A stretch of DNA of 64,000 nt. Source: Barnesiella sp. WM24. GTDB taxonomy: Bacteria; Bacteroidota; Bacteroidia; Bacteroidales; Muribaculaceae. The position numbers were made by a program, and so were the translations under genes. The first letter of the stretch is position 1. The number at the start of each line of letters is the position of its first letter. Shown here piece by piece: positions 50,424 through 59,614 of the stretch. The notes beneath the pieces were generated by a model. That model was not told the origin of the DNA. It searched no databases and was given only the letters and a program-made list of their open reading frames with translations. The DNA lies in NCBI RefSeq assembly GCF_004570975.1, contig NZ_SPPC01000001.1:124001-188000 (forward strand), given 5' to 3'.

Positions 50424-51932
50424 ATGTCTCTGACAAAAAATGAAATACGGTCGCTGTTGAGCGACATAGAGAATGAGCGCGTGGAGCGCACGTTATCCAC
50501 CGATAACACCAAGAAAATGTCGGAGGCTATCTGCTCGTTTGCCAATGATATCCGCAACACGAAGAAACCGGGATGTTTTCTTATCGGTGCTGATGATAAT
50601 GGCGTTCTCGACGGGCAGACTTTCACCGATGAACAATTGCGTTCATACGCAGGACTCCGTAATTCCGGAACGCTTCTTCCTCCACCGGCGATGATGGTCT
50701 ACAAAGAGACGTTTCCTGAAGGCGAGGTTGCGGTTATTGAAGTTCAGCCAAGCGAAGACACCCCGGTCAGATATAAAGGTGTAATCTGGATTAGAATCGG
50801 AGCGAGGAAAGCGGAAGCGAACACGGAGGAGGAACGCATCCTGACCGAAAAAGGACAGATACACAGTTCTTCTTTCGATGGTCGTCCGTGCCGCGAGGCT
50901 ACAATTGACAACATTGATGTCGAACTGTTCAAGAATGAGTATCTGCCAAAAGCTGTGTCTCCGGCAACATTGGCAAAGGACAAGCGCACGCCGATTCAGC
51001 AGATGGCATCATTGCGCCTTTTCGACACTCGATTTAATTGCCCCACCTATGCCGGACTCCTTTTATTGGGGCATGATCCGCAATATTTTATTCCGGGGGC
51101 ATACATTCAGTATGTTAAGTTCGCGGGTACGACACGAGCCACAAAGGTTTTGAAAGAAAATCGATTCAAGGGCAATCTTATCTCAATGCTGAAGGAACTG
51201 GAATATTTCATCAAGTATTCAATCGAGAGCAAGCGCCCCGAATTTGTCAGCGTATTGCGCGAAGAGCCACGCATCAACTATCCGTGGGAGGCGATTCGTG
51301 AGCTCGCCATGAACGCCGTGATGCACCGAGCCTATAACGGCAACAACTCCCCGATAAAATTCTACGAGTATAGCGACCGCATAGAGATTGACAATCCGGG
51401 CAATCTATATGGTAAAGTTAACCTGGAGAACTTCCCCAATGAAACCGTCTATCGCAATCCCAACATAGCCGAGATAATGCTGAATCTCGGTTATGTCAAC
51501 CGTTTCGGAAGCGGAGTGAATACCGTTTCGACACTTCTCGAAGAGAACAAAAGCAATCCTGCCGAGTTCCTTCTTGGTGACTACACGACCTTCAAGGTGG
51601 TTGTCCAGAACGCTGATGTCATAGAAAATAGCAACGATGTCATAGAAAAAAAGCCTAATGTCATAGTAAATGGCATAGAAAATGGCACCGATGGCACCGA
51701 TAAATCTGAATTTGGCACTGATAATGGCACCGATGGCACCAATGAAATGTCTCGTGAAGATGCGATTGTGAATCTAATGCGTAAAAATAAGCGGATAAGT
51801 ATTAAAGAAATCTCAGCTCAACTAAATATTCCGAGAAGAACCTTATTCCGAATTATTGATGCACTTAAGACTTCTAACCGAATAACAAGAGTCGGTTCTG
51901 AGAAATCCGGCACATGGGAAGTCATTGAATGA
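50424..51932 (+). CDS. AlbA_2 / ATP-binding / winged-helix protein
   Basis: The N-terminus to about residue 140 (SEAICSFANDIRNTKKPGCF ... IRIGARKAEANTEEERIL) is an AlbA_2 (Schlafen AAA_4) domain. Residues ~290-390 (WEAIRELAMNAVMHRAYNGN; IEIDNPGNL; RNPNIAEIMLNLGYVNRFG; GSGVNT) are a histidine-kinase-like ATPase domain as in RecG-like DNA-binding regulators. Residues ~445-502 are a winged helix (ISIKEISAQLNIPRRTLFRI). The linker at ~398-440 is repetitive (DVIE, GTDGTD) at DNA level. The protein probably regulates transcription or senses nucleic acid in the mobile element. Its role in defence is possible but unproved. Confidence 0.82.
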   Translation: MSLTKNEIRSLLSDIENERVERTLSTDNTKKMSEAICSFANDIRNTKKPGCFLIGADDNGVLDGQTFTDEQLRSYAGLRNSGTLLPPPAMMVYKETFPEGEVAVIEVQPSEDTPVRYKGVIWIRIGARKAEANTEEERILTEKGQIHSSSFDGRPCREATIDNIDVELFKNEYLPKAVSPATLAKDKRTPIQQMASLRLFDTRFNCPTYAGLLLLGHDPQYFIPGAYIQYVKFAGTTRATKVLKENRFKGNLISMLKELEYFIKYSIESKRPEFVSVLREEPRINYPWEAIRELAMNAVMHRAYNGNNSPIKFYEYSDRIEIDNPGNLYGKVNLENFPNETVYRNPNIAEIMLNLGYVNRFGSGVNTVSTLLEENKSNPAEFLLGDYTTFKVVVQNADVIENSNDVIEKKPNVIVNGIENGTDGTDKSEFGTDNGTDGTNEMSREDAIVNLMRKNKRISIKEISAQLNIPRRTLFRIIDALKTSNRITRVGSEKSGTWEVIE

Positions 51933-51958
51933 ATATGGACCGACATCCACAATGGATC

Positions 51959-51984
51959 AAATCGTCGGTTGTGACTGACGATTT
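51959..51984 (+). terminator. Weak hairpin after the AlbA_2 gene
   Basis: AAATCGTC and GACGATTT form an 8-base perfect stem with a 10-base loop, 26 bases after the stop. No T-run follows, so it is only a candidate. Confidence 0.4.
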
Positions 51985-52154
51985 GGAAATAATAGTCGTT
52001 ATCAGATAGATACATTTCGGTAATCGTGAATACCGAATTGGGAGAATATCATACGGTGCGTCTAATATGAACAGCTACACCACTGCTCTTATCCCAGTCA
52101 CATCTGGCAAGTATGATATAGGAGATAAATTGAAAAGTAAAGAACTTCATTCTA

Positions 52155-54965
52155 ATGAGAGATACTGGCATTGACGAATTAAAAAGGCTTAGGGCTGAGA
52201 ATGCCCGACTTAGGGCATTGCTGACGAAGCATGGAATCGTTGTAGAAGAGCCAACCTCGTCTGTAGTATCAACGCTATCTTTGCAGGAGAAGGTCGCGCT
52301 GTTTCGCAGTTTGTTTAAGGGTCGAGAGGATGTGTTTGCCCGGCGATGGTTCAGCGCCTCAACCGGGAAAAGCGGTTATCAGCCGGTATGCGCTCGGGAA
52401 TGGAACAGGGAGTATTGCGACAAGAAGAAATATAAATGCGCGGAGTGCCCAAACCGCGAATTCCAGCCGCTGGGCTATAATGACATTTACCGACATCTCG
52501 AAGGGAAAGACCAGAATGGACGCGATGTAGTCGGCGTTTATGCCATTCTTCCAGATAATTCATGCAGTTTTCTATGTTGCGACTTCGATGATAAGAGTTG
52601 CGAGCATGAGTATCAAGATGATGTAAGAGCATATGTGTCTGTTTGTCGCGAGTGGGGCGTTCCGGCATATATCGAGCGTTCTCGCTCCGGCAATGGCGCT
52701 CATGTCTGGATTCTGTTTGACGAACACATAAAAGCTCAGACGGCACGGCGATTGGGTAATGCAATTCTGACAGAGGCGATGGAACGAGAAGGTCTGATGT
52801 CATTCAAATCATACGACCGTTTCTTTCCCAATCAAGACTATATGCCTACGGGTGGATTCGGCAATCTTGTGGCTTTGCCGCTGCAAGGGAGAGTTCGTAA
52901 AGATGGTAACAGCGTGTTTGTGAATGATGACTTCATCCCCTTTACTGACCAATGGGCATATCTGCAAGGAATGAAGAAGATGACGGTCTCAGAGGTTGAG
53001 ATGTTAGTGTCGAGATATGACAGGGAGTCGCTTGGCGAATTGTCAAAGTCCAGCGAATCAGCACCATGGGAACGACCGTTGCCAAAGCCTATGAATAAGG
53101 CGGATTTCCCTAATCGCATCACCATTGTACGCTCATCCGGCATTTATATTCCGATAACGAACTTGTCAGCCAAAGCCATAAATCATCTCAAGCGTCTGGC
53201 GGCGTTCAAGAATCCGGAATTTTATGCGAAACTCGGAATGCGACTGCCTGCCTATAATCTTCCACGCATAATATCATGTTCGGAGATAACTGACGATTAT
53301 CTCATTCTACCAAGGGGTTGTGAAGAATCTGCCATAGATTTCCTCAGAGGAAATAATGTGGATGTTGAGATTCAGGATAAAACAAATCCGGGACTGCCTA
53401 TTGCGGTGGAATTCAACGGTCAGCTGTATCCTGAGCAAGAACAAGCGATTGAGGTACTTGCCCGGTATCGCTGCGGAACTCTGTATGCCACAACAGCCTT
53501 TGGCAAGACGGTGACCGCCGCTGCTATGATAGCACGCAAGAAAGTCAACACGCTGATATTGGTCCACACCAAAGCTCTGCTCGATCAATGGCGCAAACGT
53601 CTATTGGAATATCTGATGACTGATTTTCAACCGGAGGGGCAACCCAAAGGTCGTGGCCAACGTAAGAAATTCCAACAATTCGGAGTTTTGTCATCTAATG
53701 AGAATACACTAAACGGCAAAATTGACATTGCTCTACTGCAATCGTGCATTAATGACAATGTGGTAAAACCGTTTGTGCGTGAGTATGGCATGGTGATTGT
53801 CGATGAGTGCCATCATGCGCCAGCGTTCAACTTTGAGCGAATTCTATGTGAGGTAAACGCCCGCTATGTCTATGGACTCACAGCCACACCCATACGCAAG
53901 GACGGTCATCAGCCAATTATTTTCATGCAATGCGGCGAAATCCGTTATACGTCAGATTCAAAAGCACAACAGATCCAACAATCCTTCCGGCGACTTCTAA
54001 TCCCACGCTTTACTTCTCATCGCAATCTCAATGCTGATGGTAACAATTATGCACAGATTATCGATGAACTAATTGAAAACGAATCTCGCAATCGGCTTAT
54101 CCTTGACGATGTCGCATCAAATATTGCCGAAGGACGTACCCCGATAATCCTGACAGCACGAACAGCTCATGTCGACCTGCTGACTAATCAATGCCGCAAA
54201 ATATGTCAGAATGTGATACGTCTCGTGGGTAATGACTCAGCAAAAGCCAAGCGTGAGGTGATTACGCAACTGAACGCCATCCCGGCAAACGAACCATTGG
54301 TAGTTGTCGCCACCGGCAAATACGTCGGAGAAGGTTTTGACCTGCCGCGACTTGACACTCTGATGCTTGCCATGCCCGTGTCATGGAAGGGGCTGATTGC
54401 GCAGTACACCGGACGATTACATCGCAACTATCCCGGTAAAAACGAAACTCGTATCTATGATTACATCGACCTGCGCGTTCCGGTCTGTGACTCGATGTAC
54501 CGCAAGCGACTTCAAGGCTACAAAGCCGTAGGCTATTCCATCGCTGTCGCTAACGAAGGGTTGTTTGCCGAAACTACGACCGAGGCCATCTTTGATGCAA
54601 CGGATTTTGAAAGGCCATTTCATGACGACCTTGTATCAGCCAAACAAAGCATTGTAATATCGACAACACGTCTGCGCTGGAACCGAACACCTCGAATCAT
54701 TGACCTGTTAGCCGCTACTATATTACGTGGTATCAGTATCACAATCGTCATCTCTGAAACAGGATATCGCGAAGCCGAACTTCAGGCGATGGGCTTCAAC
54801 ATAATCCACCGTCCAGACAGCAAGATGCAATGCGCCATCATCGACCAACGTATCGGTTGGTACGGCAGTGTCAACCTCATAGGCAAATCCATTATGGATG
54901 CCACTACAATTCGCATCCAATATCCAGAACTCGTCGACACATTACTTGCAGCACTTGGTTTATGA
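52155..54965 (+). CDS. TOTE conflict-system protein: primase, SF2 helicase and degenerate PLD domain
   Basis: Residues 1-35 are a coiled coil (LKRLRAENARLRALL). Residues ~60-310 form an archaeo-eukaryotic primase region (FLCCDFDDKS; RSRSGNGAHVWILFDE; GNLVALPLQGR). Residues ~430-830 are an SF2 helicase (TTAFGKT near 448, IVDECHHAPA near 549, LTATPIRKDG, AQYTGRLHRN). The end resembles a PLD nuclease (AIIDQRIGWYGSVNLIG), but the HxK residues read K-M-Q, so nuclease activity is doubtful. This architecture is that of TOTE conflict proteins, thought to act on invading DNA or element replication. It lies alone between integrase-side and mob-side remnants of the mobile element. Confidence 0.85.
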   Translation: MRDTGIDELKRLRAENARLRALLTKHGIVVEEPTSSVVSTLSLQEKVALFRSLFKGREDVFARRWFSASTGKSGYQPVCAREWNREYCDKKKYKCAECPNREFQPLGYNDIYRHLEGKDQNGRDVVGVYAILPDNSCSFLCCDFDDKSCEHEYQDDVRAYVSVCREWGVPAYIERSRSGNGAHVWILFDEHIKAQTARRLGNAILTEAMEREGLMSFKSYDRFFPNQDYMPTGGFGNLVALPLQGRVRKDGNSVFVNDDFIPFTDQWAYLQGMKKMTVSEVEMLVSRYDRESLGELSKSSESAPWERPLPKPMNKADFPNRITIVRSSGIYIPITNLSAKAINHLKRLAAFKNPEFYAKLGMRLPAYNLPRIISCSEITDDYLILPRGCEESAIDFLRGNNVDVEIQDKTNPGLPIAVEFNGQLYPEQEQAIEVLARYRCGTLYATTAFGKTVTAAAMIARKKVNTLILVHTKALLDQWRKRLLEYLMTDFQPEGQPKGRGQRKKFQQFGVLSSNENTLNGKIDIALLQSCINDNVVKPFVREYGMVIVDECHHAPAFNFERILCEVNARYVYGLTATPIRKDGHQPIIFMQCGEIRYTSDSKAQQIQQSFRRLLIPRFTSHRNLNADGNNYAQIIDELIENESRNRLILDDVASNIAEGRTPIILTARTAHVDLLTNQCRKICQNVIRLVGNDSAKAKREVITQLNAIPANEPLVVVATGKYVGEGFDLPRLDTLMLAMPVSWKGLIAQYTGRLHRNYPGKNETRIYDYIDLRVPVCDSMYRKRLQGYKAVGYSIAVANEGLFAETTTEAIFDATDFERPFHDDLVSAKQSIVISTTRLRWNRTPRIIDLLAATILRGISITIVISETGYREAELQAMGFNIIHRPDSKMQCAIIDQRIGWYGSVNLIGKSIMDATTIRIQYPELVDTLLAALGL

Positions 54966-54981
54966 TATATTTAACAGATAT

Positions 54982-55294
54982 TTAGCTTCTGAACATTTCT
55001 TTTCGCTGAAATTCTCGCGAAGAGAGTCGTAACTGCCACCATAAGTTCGATAGAGTGCATTCAGCGAGGACAACTGATTGATGAGAAATCCGTGTGTTTT
55101 CATCGACAACAAAGACCGTGAAAGGATTCTGAAAAAAGAAAGTTTTTGATGAAAGCAGCCTTGTTGATGTCTTCGGACTGCTCGGACATTGAGAGGAATC
55201 GAGCATTTTCCTCTACATTGAACCGCTTGACGTAACGGTTCACGGAAGGGTCAGCCTTGGGTCTGCGACCTCCGTTGTTTGAGTATCTACCCAT
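54982..55294 (-). pseudogene. Relic of a MobC-like mobilization gene
   Basis: From the ATG at 55294 the frame reads GRYSNNGGRRPKADPSVNRY then RFNVEENARFLSM and KAAFIKNFLF, as in Bacteroidota mobilization accessory proteins. After a frameshift near 55150, the second frame continues with TVFVVDENTR and LWWQLRLSSREF. At least one shift and lost sequence make it non-functional. It is the mob-side remnant of the element whose relaxase remnant lies at 47802. Confidence 0.68.
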
Positions 55295-56476
55295 AAAAAT
55301 AAGAGATGGCATCGCAGATTGCTTCGCTGAGAAATGCCATAGGCGTTGAAAGGGGTTTCCGACTATGGAGGAAACCATTCCCTCGGAGAGCAAGGGTTGC
55401 GAGGCACCGGTTTTATTTCGAGTGCCTTGCAACACACCTTGCTCATCCATGTGGATGCCTGTTTTTCAGTGAATTGCCACATCCGGTCTTGGATGTTTCC
55501 ACGAATGTCATATTAAAGATACGAAAAAATTTCCGAAACTGCCAAATTCCGCTTTCACCCGTCTGCATATGGCGAAAATTTGGTTGAACAAGGGTTGAAA
55601 TTCGAAGACCAATGGAAGCGGGTCGTTTGAAAATTCTACCTACTGTCTTGACCGCGCAGGGGTACCATACTTGAATTCCGGCGTAACAGACGGCATTTGA
55701 CGGCAGATTCAGGCCCCAGATGCCCGATATATTCAGATATTTGGACTTGCACATCCATTGATGTTAACTTTGTCATATTCCTATGTAGAGGCAAGGATGT
55801 CAGTGTATGTACACTTTTGAGCATACTTCCTATTATAAGAATGTATATACGACTTGACAAACATCTATGAATCAATTCGCTTTTACGCACGCTCAGATAT
55901 AGTTATAGGCATAAATCCTGATTGCCATATTTATAAACGACTGTTTGATAGTGCTGATGTGAAAATATAGGAATATCTATTTGCAAGAACGCAAAAGCAT
56001 ATATCTGTTTGTGCATTCAAACATTTATACGTATAAATGTGGATTTGCAGCCACGCAGCTTCATAGCCACAAATCGCGACAGTTTCAGGCAATGCGAGGC
56101 AACATAATCCCGACATGTCTGAAAATTTGGGTAGACAGACGGCGTCATGCTATCTTTGTCTTAGAATTTCAGACTCCTCATATTCCACTGCCGGACTATT
56201 TGAGAAAAAGCCACAGAACTCGTGCTTGCTGAAATTTGCTTCCCGCCATATACCAGATTCTTTTGAATCAGCATATTTATCCGAGTACATACGCCGTCAC
56301 ATTCAGTTGATGAGTTTTGGAATGATTGATCGCCCTATGTCCAAAGGAGTATGCTGCTCAGAACGAACATCAATCATCCGAACTTTAACAGTAAGCTCGG
56401 ACAGCTCAAGGTGTGTAGATGTGGAAGCGTCCAATCTAATAGTCAAGATGTATGTTAACCCCAGAAATAGTGAATT
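55295..56476. other. Gene-poor 1.2-kb stretch between mob relic and DUF3408
   Basis: I find no gene that can be supported here. A minus-strand frame at 55636-55890 (MDVQVQISEYIGHLGPE) looks more protein-like than the rest and may be a relic, but I do not recognise it. A plus-strand frame at 56115-56618 runs into the DUF3408 gene in another frame and is probably chance. The main feature is the palindrome at 56021-56040. Confidence 0.5.
56021..56040. repeat. Perfect 20-base palindrome
   Basis: The sequence reads ACATTTATACGTATAAATGT and is its own reverse complement over all 20 bases. This is the size of a dimeric regulator operator or a partition/centromere-like site. It lies in a stretch without genes about 440 bases upstream of DUF3408. 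Confidence 0.6.
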
Positions 56477-57007
56477 ATGGCAAAAAGATATGACAACGAC
56501 TTTGATGCAGATGCCTTTGTGGAGAATTTCCGCGCTAAGGAAGCTCCGCCTTCCGCTCCCCGAAATATTACTGAGGAATCAATTCCCACGGCGCAAGAAC
56601 CTCCCTCCTCGGTGCTGACTAACCATAAGGGAAGTTCTGCATCAAAATTCCGCAATTCGGCTCTAACGACACAAACGGAAGAATACAGACGAAGATTTAT
56701 TGATGATCTGACGTATCTATGTCCACACTCCGGATGCTCAAATGTAAGAATCTGCCCTGAATTTGTGAAGCAGATCAGACAGTTGCAACTCCTATGTGGA
56801 AACCGCAAAGCCAATCTTACAACCTTCATCAACAACCTGCTCAAACATCACTTCGACGAATGGAAGGACGCAATCGTCAATCTCTCTAAAGAATATGACA
56901 ACCCCCTTGAGAAAATCTCAGTTAAACTCCGCTCCTACATCGCTCATGCTAATGATTCCGCAGGAGGAGTGGCAATCACTACACGAGAAACTCAACCGTC
57001 TCATTGA
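56477..57007 (+). CDS. DUF3408-family mobile-element protein
   Basis: The disordered N-terminal half leads to a folded C-terminal ~80 residues (EYRRRFIDDLTYLCPHSGCS ... NLTTFINNLLKHHFDEWKD), the DUF3408 pattern found beside mobilization and excision genes of Bacteroidota conjugative and mobilizable elements; it is thought to bind DNA. The end overlaps the excisionase gene by about 55 bases in another frame. The final ~25 residues are unlike the family, so the stop may have shifted. Confidence 0.75.
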   Translation: MAKRYDNDFDADAFVENFRAKEAPPSAPRNITEESIPTAQEPPSSVLTNHKGSSASKFRNSALTTQTEEYRRRFIDDLTYLCPHSGCSNVRICPEFVKQIRQLQLLCGNRKANLTTFINNLLKHHFDEWKDAIVNLSKEYDNPLEKISVKLRSYIAHANDSAGGVAITTRETQPSH

Positions 57008-57229
57008 GATAGTCGAGAAAACCCGGATTGGAAGTCCCGGCAAGGACTGGTTTGAATCCGACGAAGTCCGCGAAATCCTCGGCATCCCCCCAAGACGTGG
57101 CAGAACTACCGCGACCAACGCCTCATCCCCTTCTCCCAGATAGGCCGCAAAATCTACGTCAACCGCACCGACCTCGACGCCTTCCTCCGCCAGCACCGAA
57201 TAGGTGCACAGAAGCGACATTATAACTGA
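56952..57229 (+). pseudogene. Excisionase/HTH gene with a frameshift in a C-run
   Basis: The first frame reads IPQEEWQSLHEKLNRLIEIV then KDWFESDEVREILGIPP, the start of Bacteroidota HTH/excisionase proteins, and then loses sense. A shift of one base at the six-C run 57086-57091 restores KTWQNYRDQRLIPFSQIGRK and YVNRTDLDAFLRQHRIG to a TGA at 57227-57229. With seven C the gene would be a complete 93-codon frame. It is either inactive or switched by C-run slippage. Confidence 0.75.
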
Positions 57230-57244
57230 AATCTACCCCAAAAA

Positions 57245-57295
57245 GAGACGGCAATGACTATGTTTTACAGCATATTCGTTTGCCGTCTCATTTAT
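57245..57295 (+). terminator. Terminator after the excisionase
   Basis: GAGACGGCAA (57245-57254) pairs perfectly with TTGCCGTCTC (57280-57289) and is followed by ATTTATCTTT. It separates the mobile-element genes from the Zorya operon. Confidence 0.8.
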
Positions 57296-57333
57296 CTTTA
57301 GTTACTTTACGTTCAAATTTAATAAATCAATTA

Positions 57334-57543
57334 ATGGAGACAAAAACAGAACGCCAAAAACTAAACAGAATAAAAGCAGTATTAGCCGAAACAAGCCATA
57401 CTGGCAAATGGCTCGCCGAGCAACTTGGCAAAGACCCCGTAACCGTCTCCAAATGGTGTACCAACACCTCCCAACCTGATTTGTATACATTAAATAGAAT
57501 CTCGGAAATGTTGAACGTCAAGGTCGCAGATTTAATATACTGA
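57334..57543 (+). CDS. HTH regulator upstream of Zorya
   Basis: This 69-residue Xre-type protein (KLNRIKAVLAETSHTGKWLA, then DPVTVSKWCTNTSQPDLYTL) begins at the ATG at 57334; the frame upstream to 57280 contains the terminator arm. It ends 4 bases before zorA, so it is probably the operon's own regulator. It is close to the HTH protein at 46666 (about 37 of 60 aligned residues identical), linking control of two different defence modules. Confidence 0.82.
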   Translation: METKTERQKLNRIKAVLAETSHTGKWLAEQLGKDPVTVSKWCTNTSQPDLYTLNRISEMLNVKVADLIY

Positions 57544-57547
57544 AAAC

Positions 57548-59614
57548 ATGGATACCAATCAAATCACACTAATCTCATGCTGCGTCATTGGAGCCGCTTT
57601 TTTAGGTTTCATGTATGATGCCTTACGCATTTGGCTACGTGGCACGAAAACGATAGACCGCGCTAAAGATGAGGATGACCCGTTGGCCATCTTAGCAGAG
57701 TCAAAACTTGAGCCTAACGTAAAAGAATATCGCAAGAGCCTTGATATAGAAATTGAAGGTAACACAAAAAGCAATATTCCAGCGAGTGAATATTTCTCGG
57801 AATTTACTGTCTGCAAGTCATGCGGAATAAATACCCGTATCATAGATGCTGGTGCTGGAACTTTAGTTGGGCTTGGCCTTCTCGGTACTTTCCTCGGTCT
57901 TACTCTCGGCATTCAAGGATTTGATAGCAGTAATAGCGATAATATTCAATCAAGCATTCAATCTCTCCTTGACGGCATGGGAACTGCGTTCCTTACATCC
58001 CTGTTAGGAATGTTTCTTTCATTGCTTTATACAATATTTGAAAAAATTTGGAGGAATGGACTTGCAAAACGATTGTACGATCTAAACCAGAAGCTTGATG
58101 ACTCCAACTACATTGATGATGTCGAGCTTTCGACATACAATCAGAAATGTATTTCAGAGAAAGTTACGAAATCTATTTCAGAAGAATTAAACAATGTTGT
58201 AACTGCCTTATATGATAAAATAACACCTCTCTTGCAATACCAAAATGCAGATGGACACGACGTCCCTGTTGCTAATGCCGTTAGAGAGATTTTAACTAAT
58301 AACGAAGAACAGACGAGAGCATTGAAATCATTTTCATCAGACCTTGCATTGGAACTAAATGATCGTCTCGATGAGACTTTGTCGCGGCAGATGCAACTAC
58401 GACTTATTCCACTAATGGAAAGTGTGGATGCTACAACAAAAACTGTGGTTGACCATATTGATCAAATGGCTATTTCAGTTTCATCTCCTGCTACAGATAT
58501 GATTGAACGTGTTGTCGGAGACTTGAAAGATAGTTTGATGGGAATTATGGATGAGTTTAAGTCAACTCTTTCAAAAAATGCCACTAACGAACTTGAAAAT
58601 CTGGCGCTTTCTCTGGGAACGGCAACTAAGGCAATAGCGGAATTCCCTCAAAATATGTCGAATATCTCTGAAGTCTTACAACTGACGATAACCGAAGTTC
58701 GCAATTCCATTGCTGAAATTTCTAATTCCTCCGCAGCCGCGAATTCCTCAGCGATGAAACAAATGCAGGAACAAATCGTGTTTGCAACCAACTCAATAAG
58801 TAATGCAATTACAGAGGTTAAGGATGTGATGAATAACATCACACAATCTTCTGAACAATCGTCAAAAGACCTCATCGAAAAAGTTGCTAAGTCTACTTCT
58901 GATATGAGTAGCTTTATGCAGCAAACTATGGAGCAAATCTCAAGAGTGATGCAAGCGTCCGTTCAATCTATGTCTGATGATATTGCTGGCAAACAAACAG
59001 ATTTGCTCGCACTTCAAGAGGGAACAACTTCTGAAGTCAAGAAAGTTGTTGCTCAGTTAAGTGCGTCTTGGCAGGAATCTTCTGAGGCAATTCTCTCACA
59101 GACAGAGAACTTATTGTCTAGGTTTGACAATACCATAGAACGCATGAGTACAACGAACTCAGCTGTGAGCGGTACAATGGACTTATTCCAACAAGCTCAA
59201 TCAAATATTACAGGGACGACGGCTCATCTACAAACTATTACAGGGGATATGAGAACCGCAACTGAAACATTCAGAAAAGGACAGACAGAATATTCATTGA
59301 GCCTTGAAAAAGTTCAGAAAGAGACTGAGGGTAAACTTCATGAGGTCGTTGAACTTTTTGAAACCGCTGGTAATGCCACTGACGAATACGTTGAGAAATT
59401 CGAGATTATCAAAAATGGTCTTGGCCAAATATTCACCCAGATTCAAAACGGCTTAAGTGAATACAGCCGTTCTGTTAGCATATCATTGCAAAAGTATCTT
59501 GATTCTTATTCTAACAGCCTTACCTCAACGACTGATGCCCTTGCATCCACGATTGAACGTCAGAATGAGATGGTTGAGATGCTTGTCGAGACTGTAAACA
59601 ATCGTAGGAAGTAA
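57548..59614 (+). CDS. zorA: ZorA: MotA/TolQ/ExbB-like motor subunit of Zorya
   Basis: Three membrane helices are visible (near residues 6-28, 105-128 and 147-172), the last two with the glycine-rich GLGLLGTFLGLTLGIQG and MGTAFLTSLLGMFLSLLY typical of MotA/TolQ proteins. They are followed by a cytosolic tail of about 500 residues that is almost all coiled coil. ZorA forms the outer pentamer of a proton- or sodium-driven motor, and its long tail is essential for defence. zorA stop and zorB start share one base (TAATG). Length (688) and tail are typical. Confidence 0.9.
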   Translation: MDTNQITLISCCVIGAAFLGFMYDALRIWLRGTKTIDRAKDEDDPLAILAESKLEPNVKEYRKSLDIEIEGNTKSNIPASEYFSEFTVCKSCGINTRIIDAGAGTLVGLGLLGTFLGLTLGIQGFDSSNSDNIQSSIQSLLDGMGTAFLTSLLGMFLSLLYTIFEKIWRNGLAKRLYDLNQKLDDSNYIDDVELSTYNQKCISEKVTKSISEELNNVVTALYDKITPLLQYQNADGHDVPVANAVREILTNNEEQTRALKSFSSDLALELNDRLDETLSRQMQLRLIPLMESVDATTKTVVDHIDQMAISVSSPATDMIERVVGDLKDSLMGIMDEFKSTLSKNATNELENLALSLGTATKAIAEFPQNMSNISEVLQLTITEVRNSIAEISNSSAAANSSAMKQMQEQIVFATNSISNAITEVKDVMNNITQSSEQSSKDLIEKVAKSTSDMSSFMQQTMEQISRVMQASVQSMSDDIAGKQTDLLALQEGTTSEVKKVVAQLSASWQESSEAILSQTENLLSRFDNTIERMSTTNSAVSGTMDLFQQAQSNITGTTAHLQTITGDMRTATETFRKGQTEYSLSLEKVQKETEGKLHEVVELFETAGNATDEYVEKFEIIKNGLGQIFTQIQNGLSEYSRSVSISLQKYLDSYSNSLTSTTDALASTIERQNEMVEMLVETVNNRRK

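Noticed and set aside
56115-56618. Plus-strand frame of 167 codons before DUF3408
   Set aside because: It runs through the DUF3408 start in another frame and lacks any family pattern.
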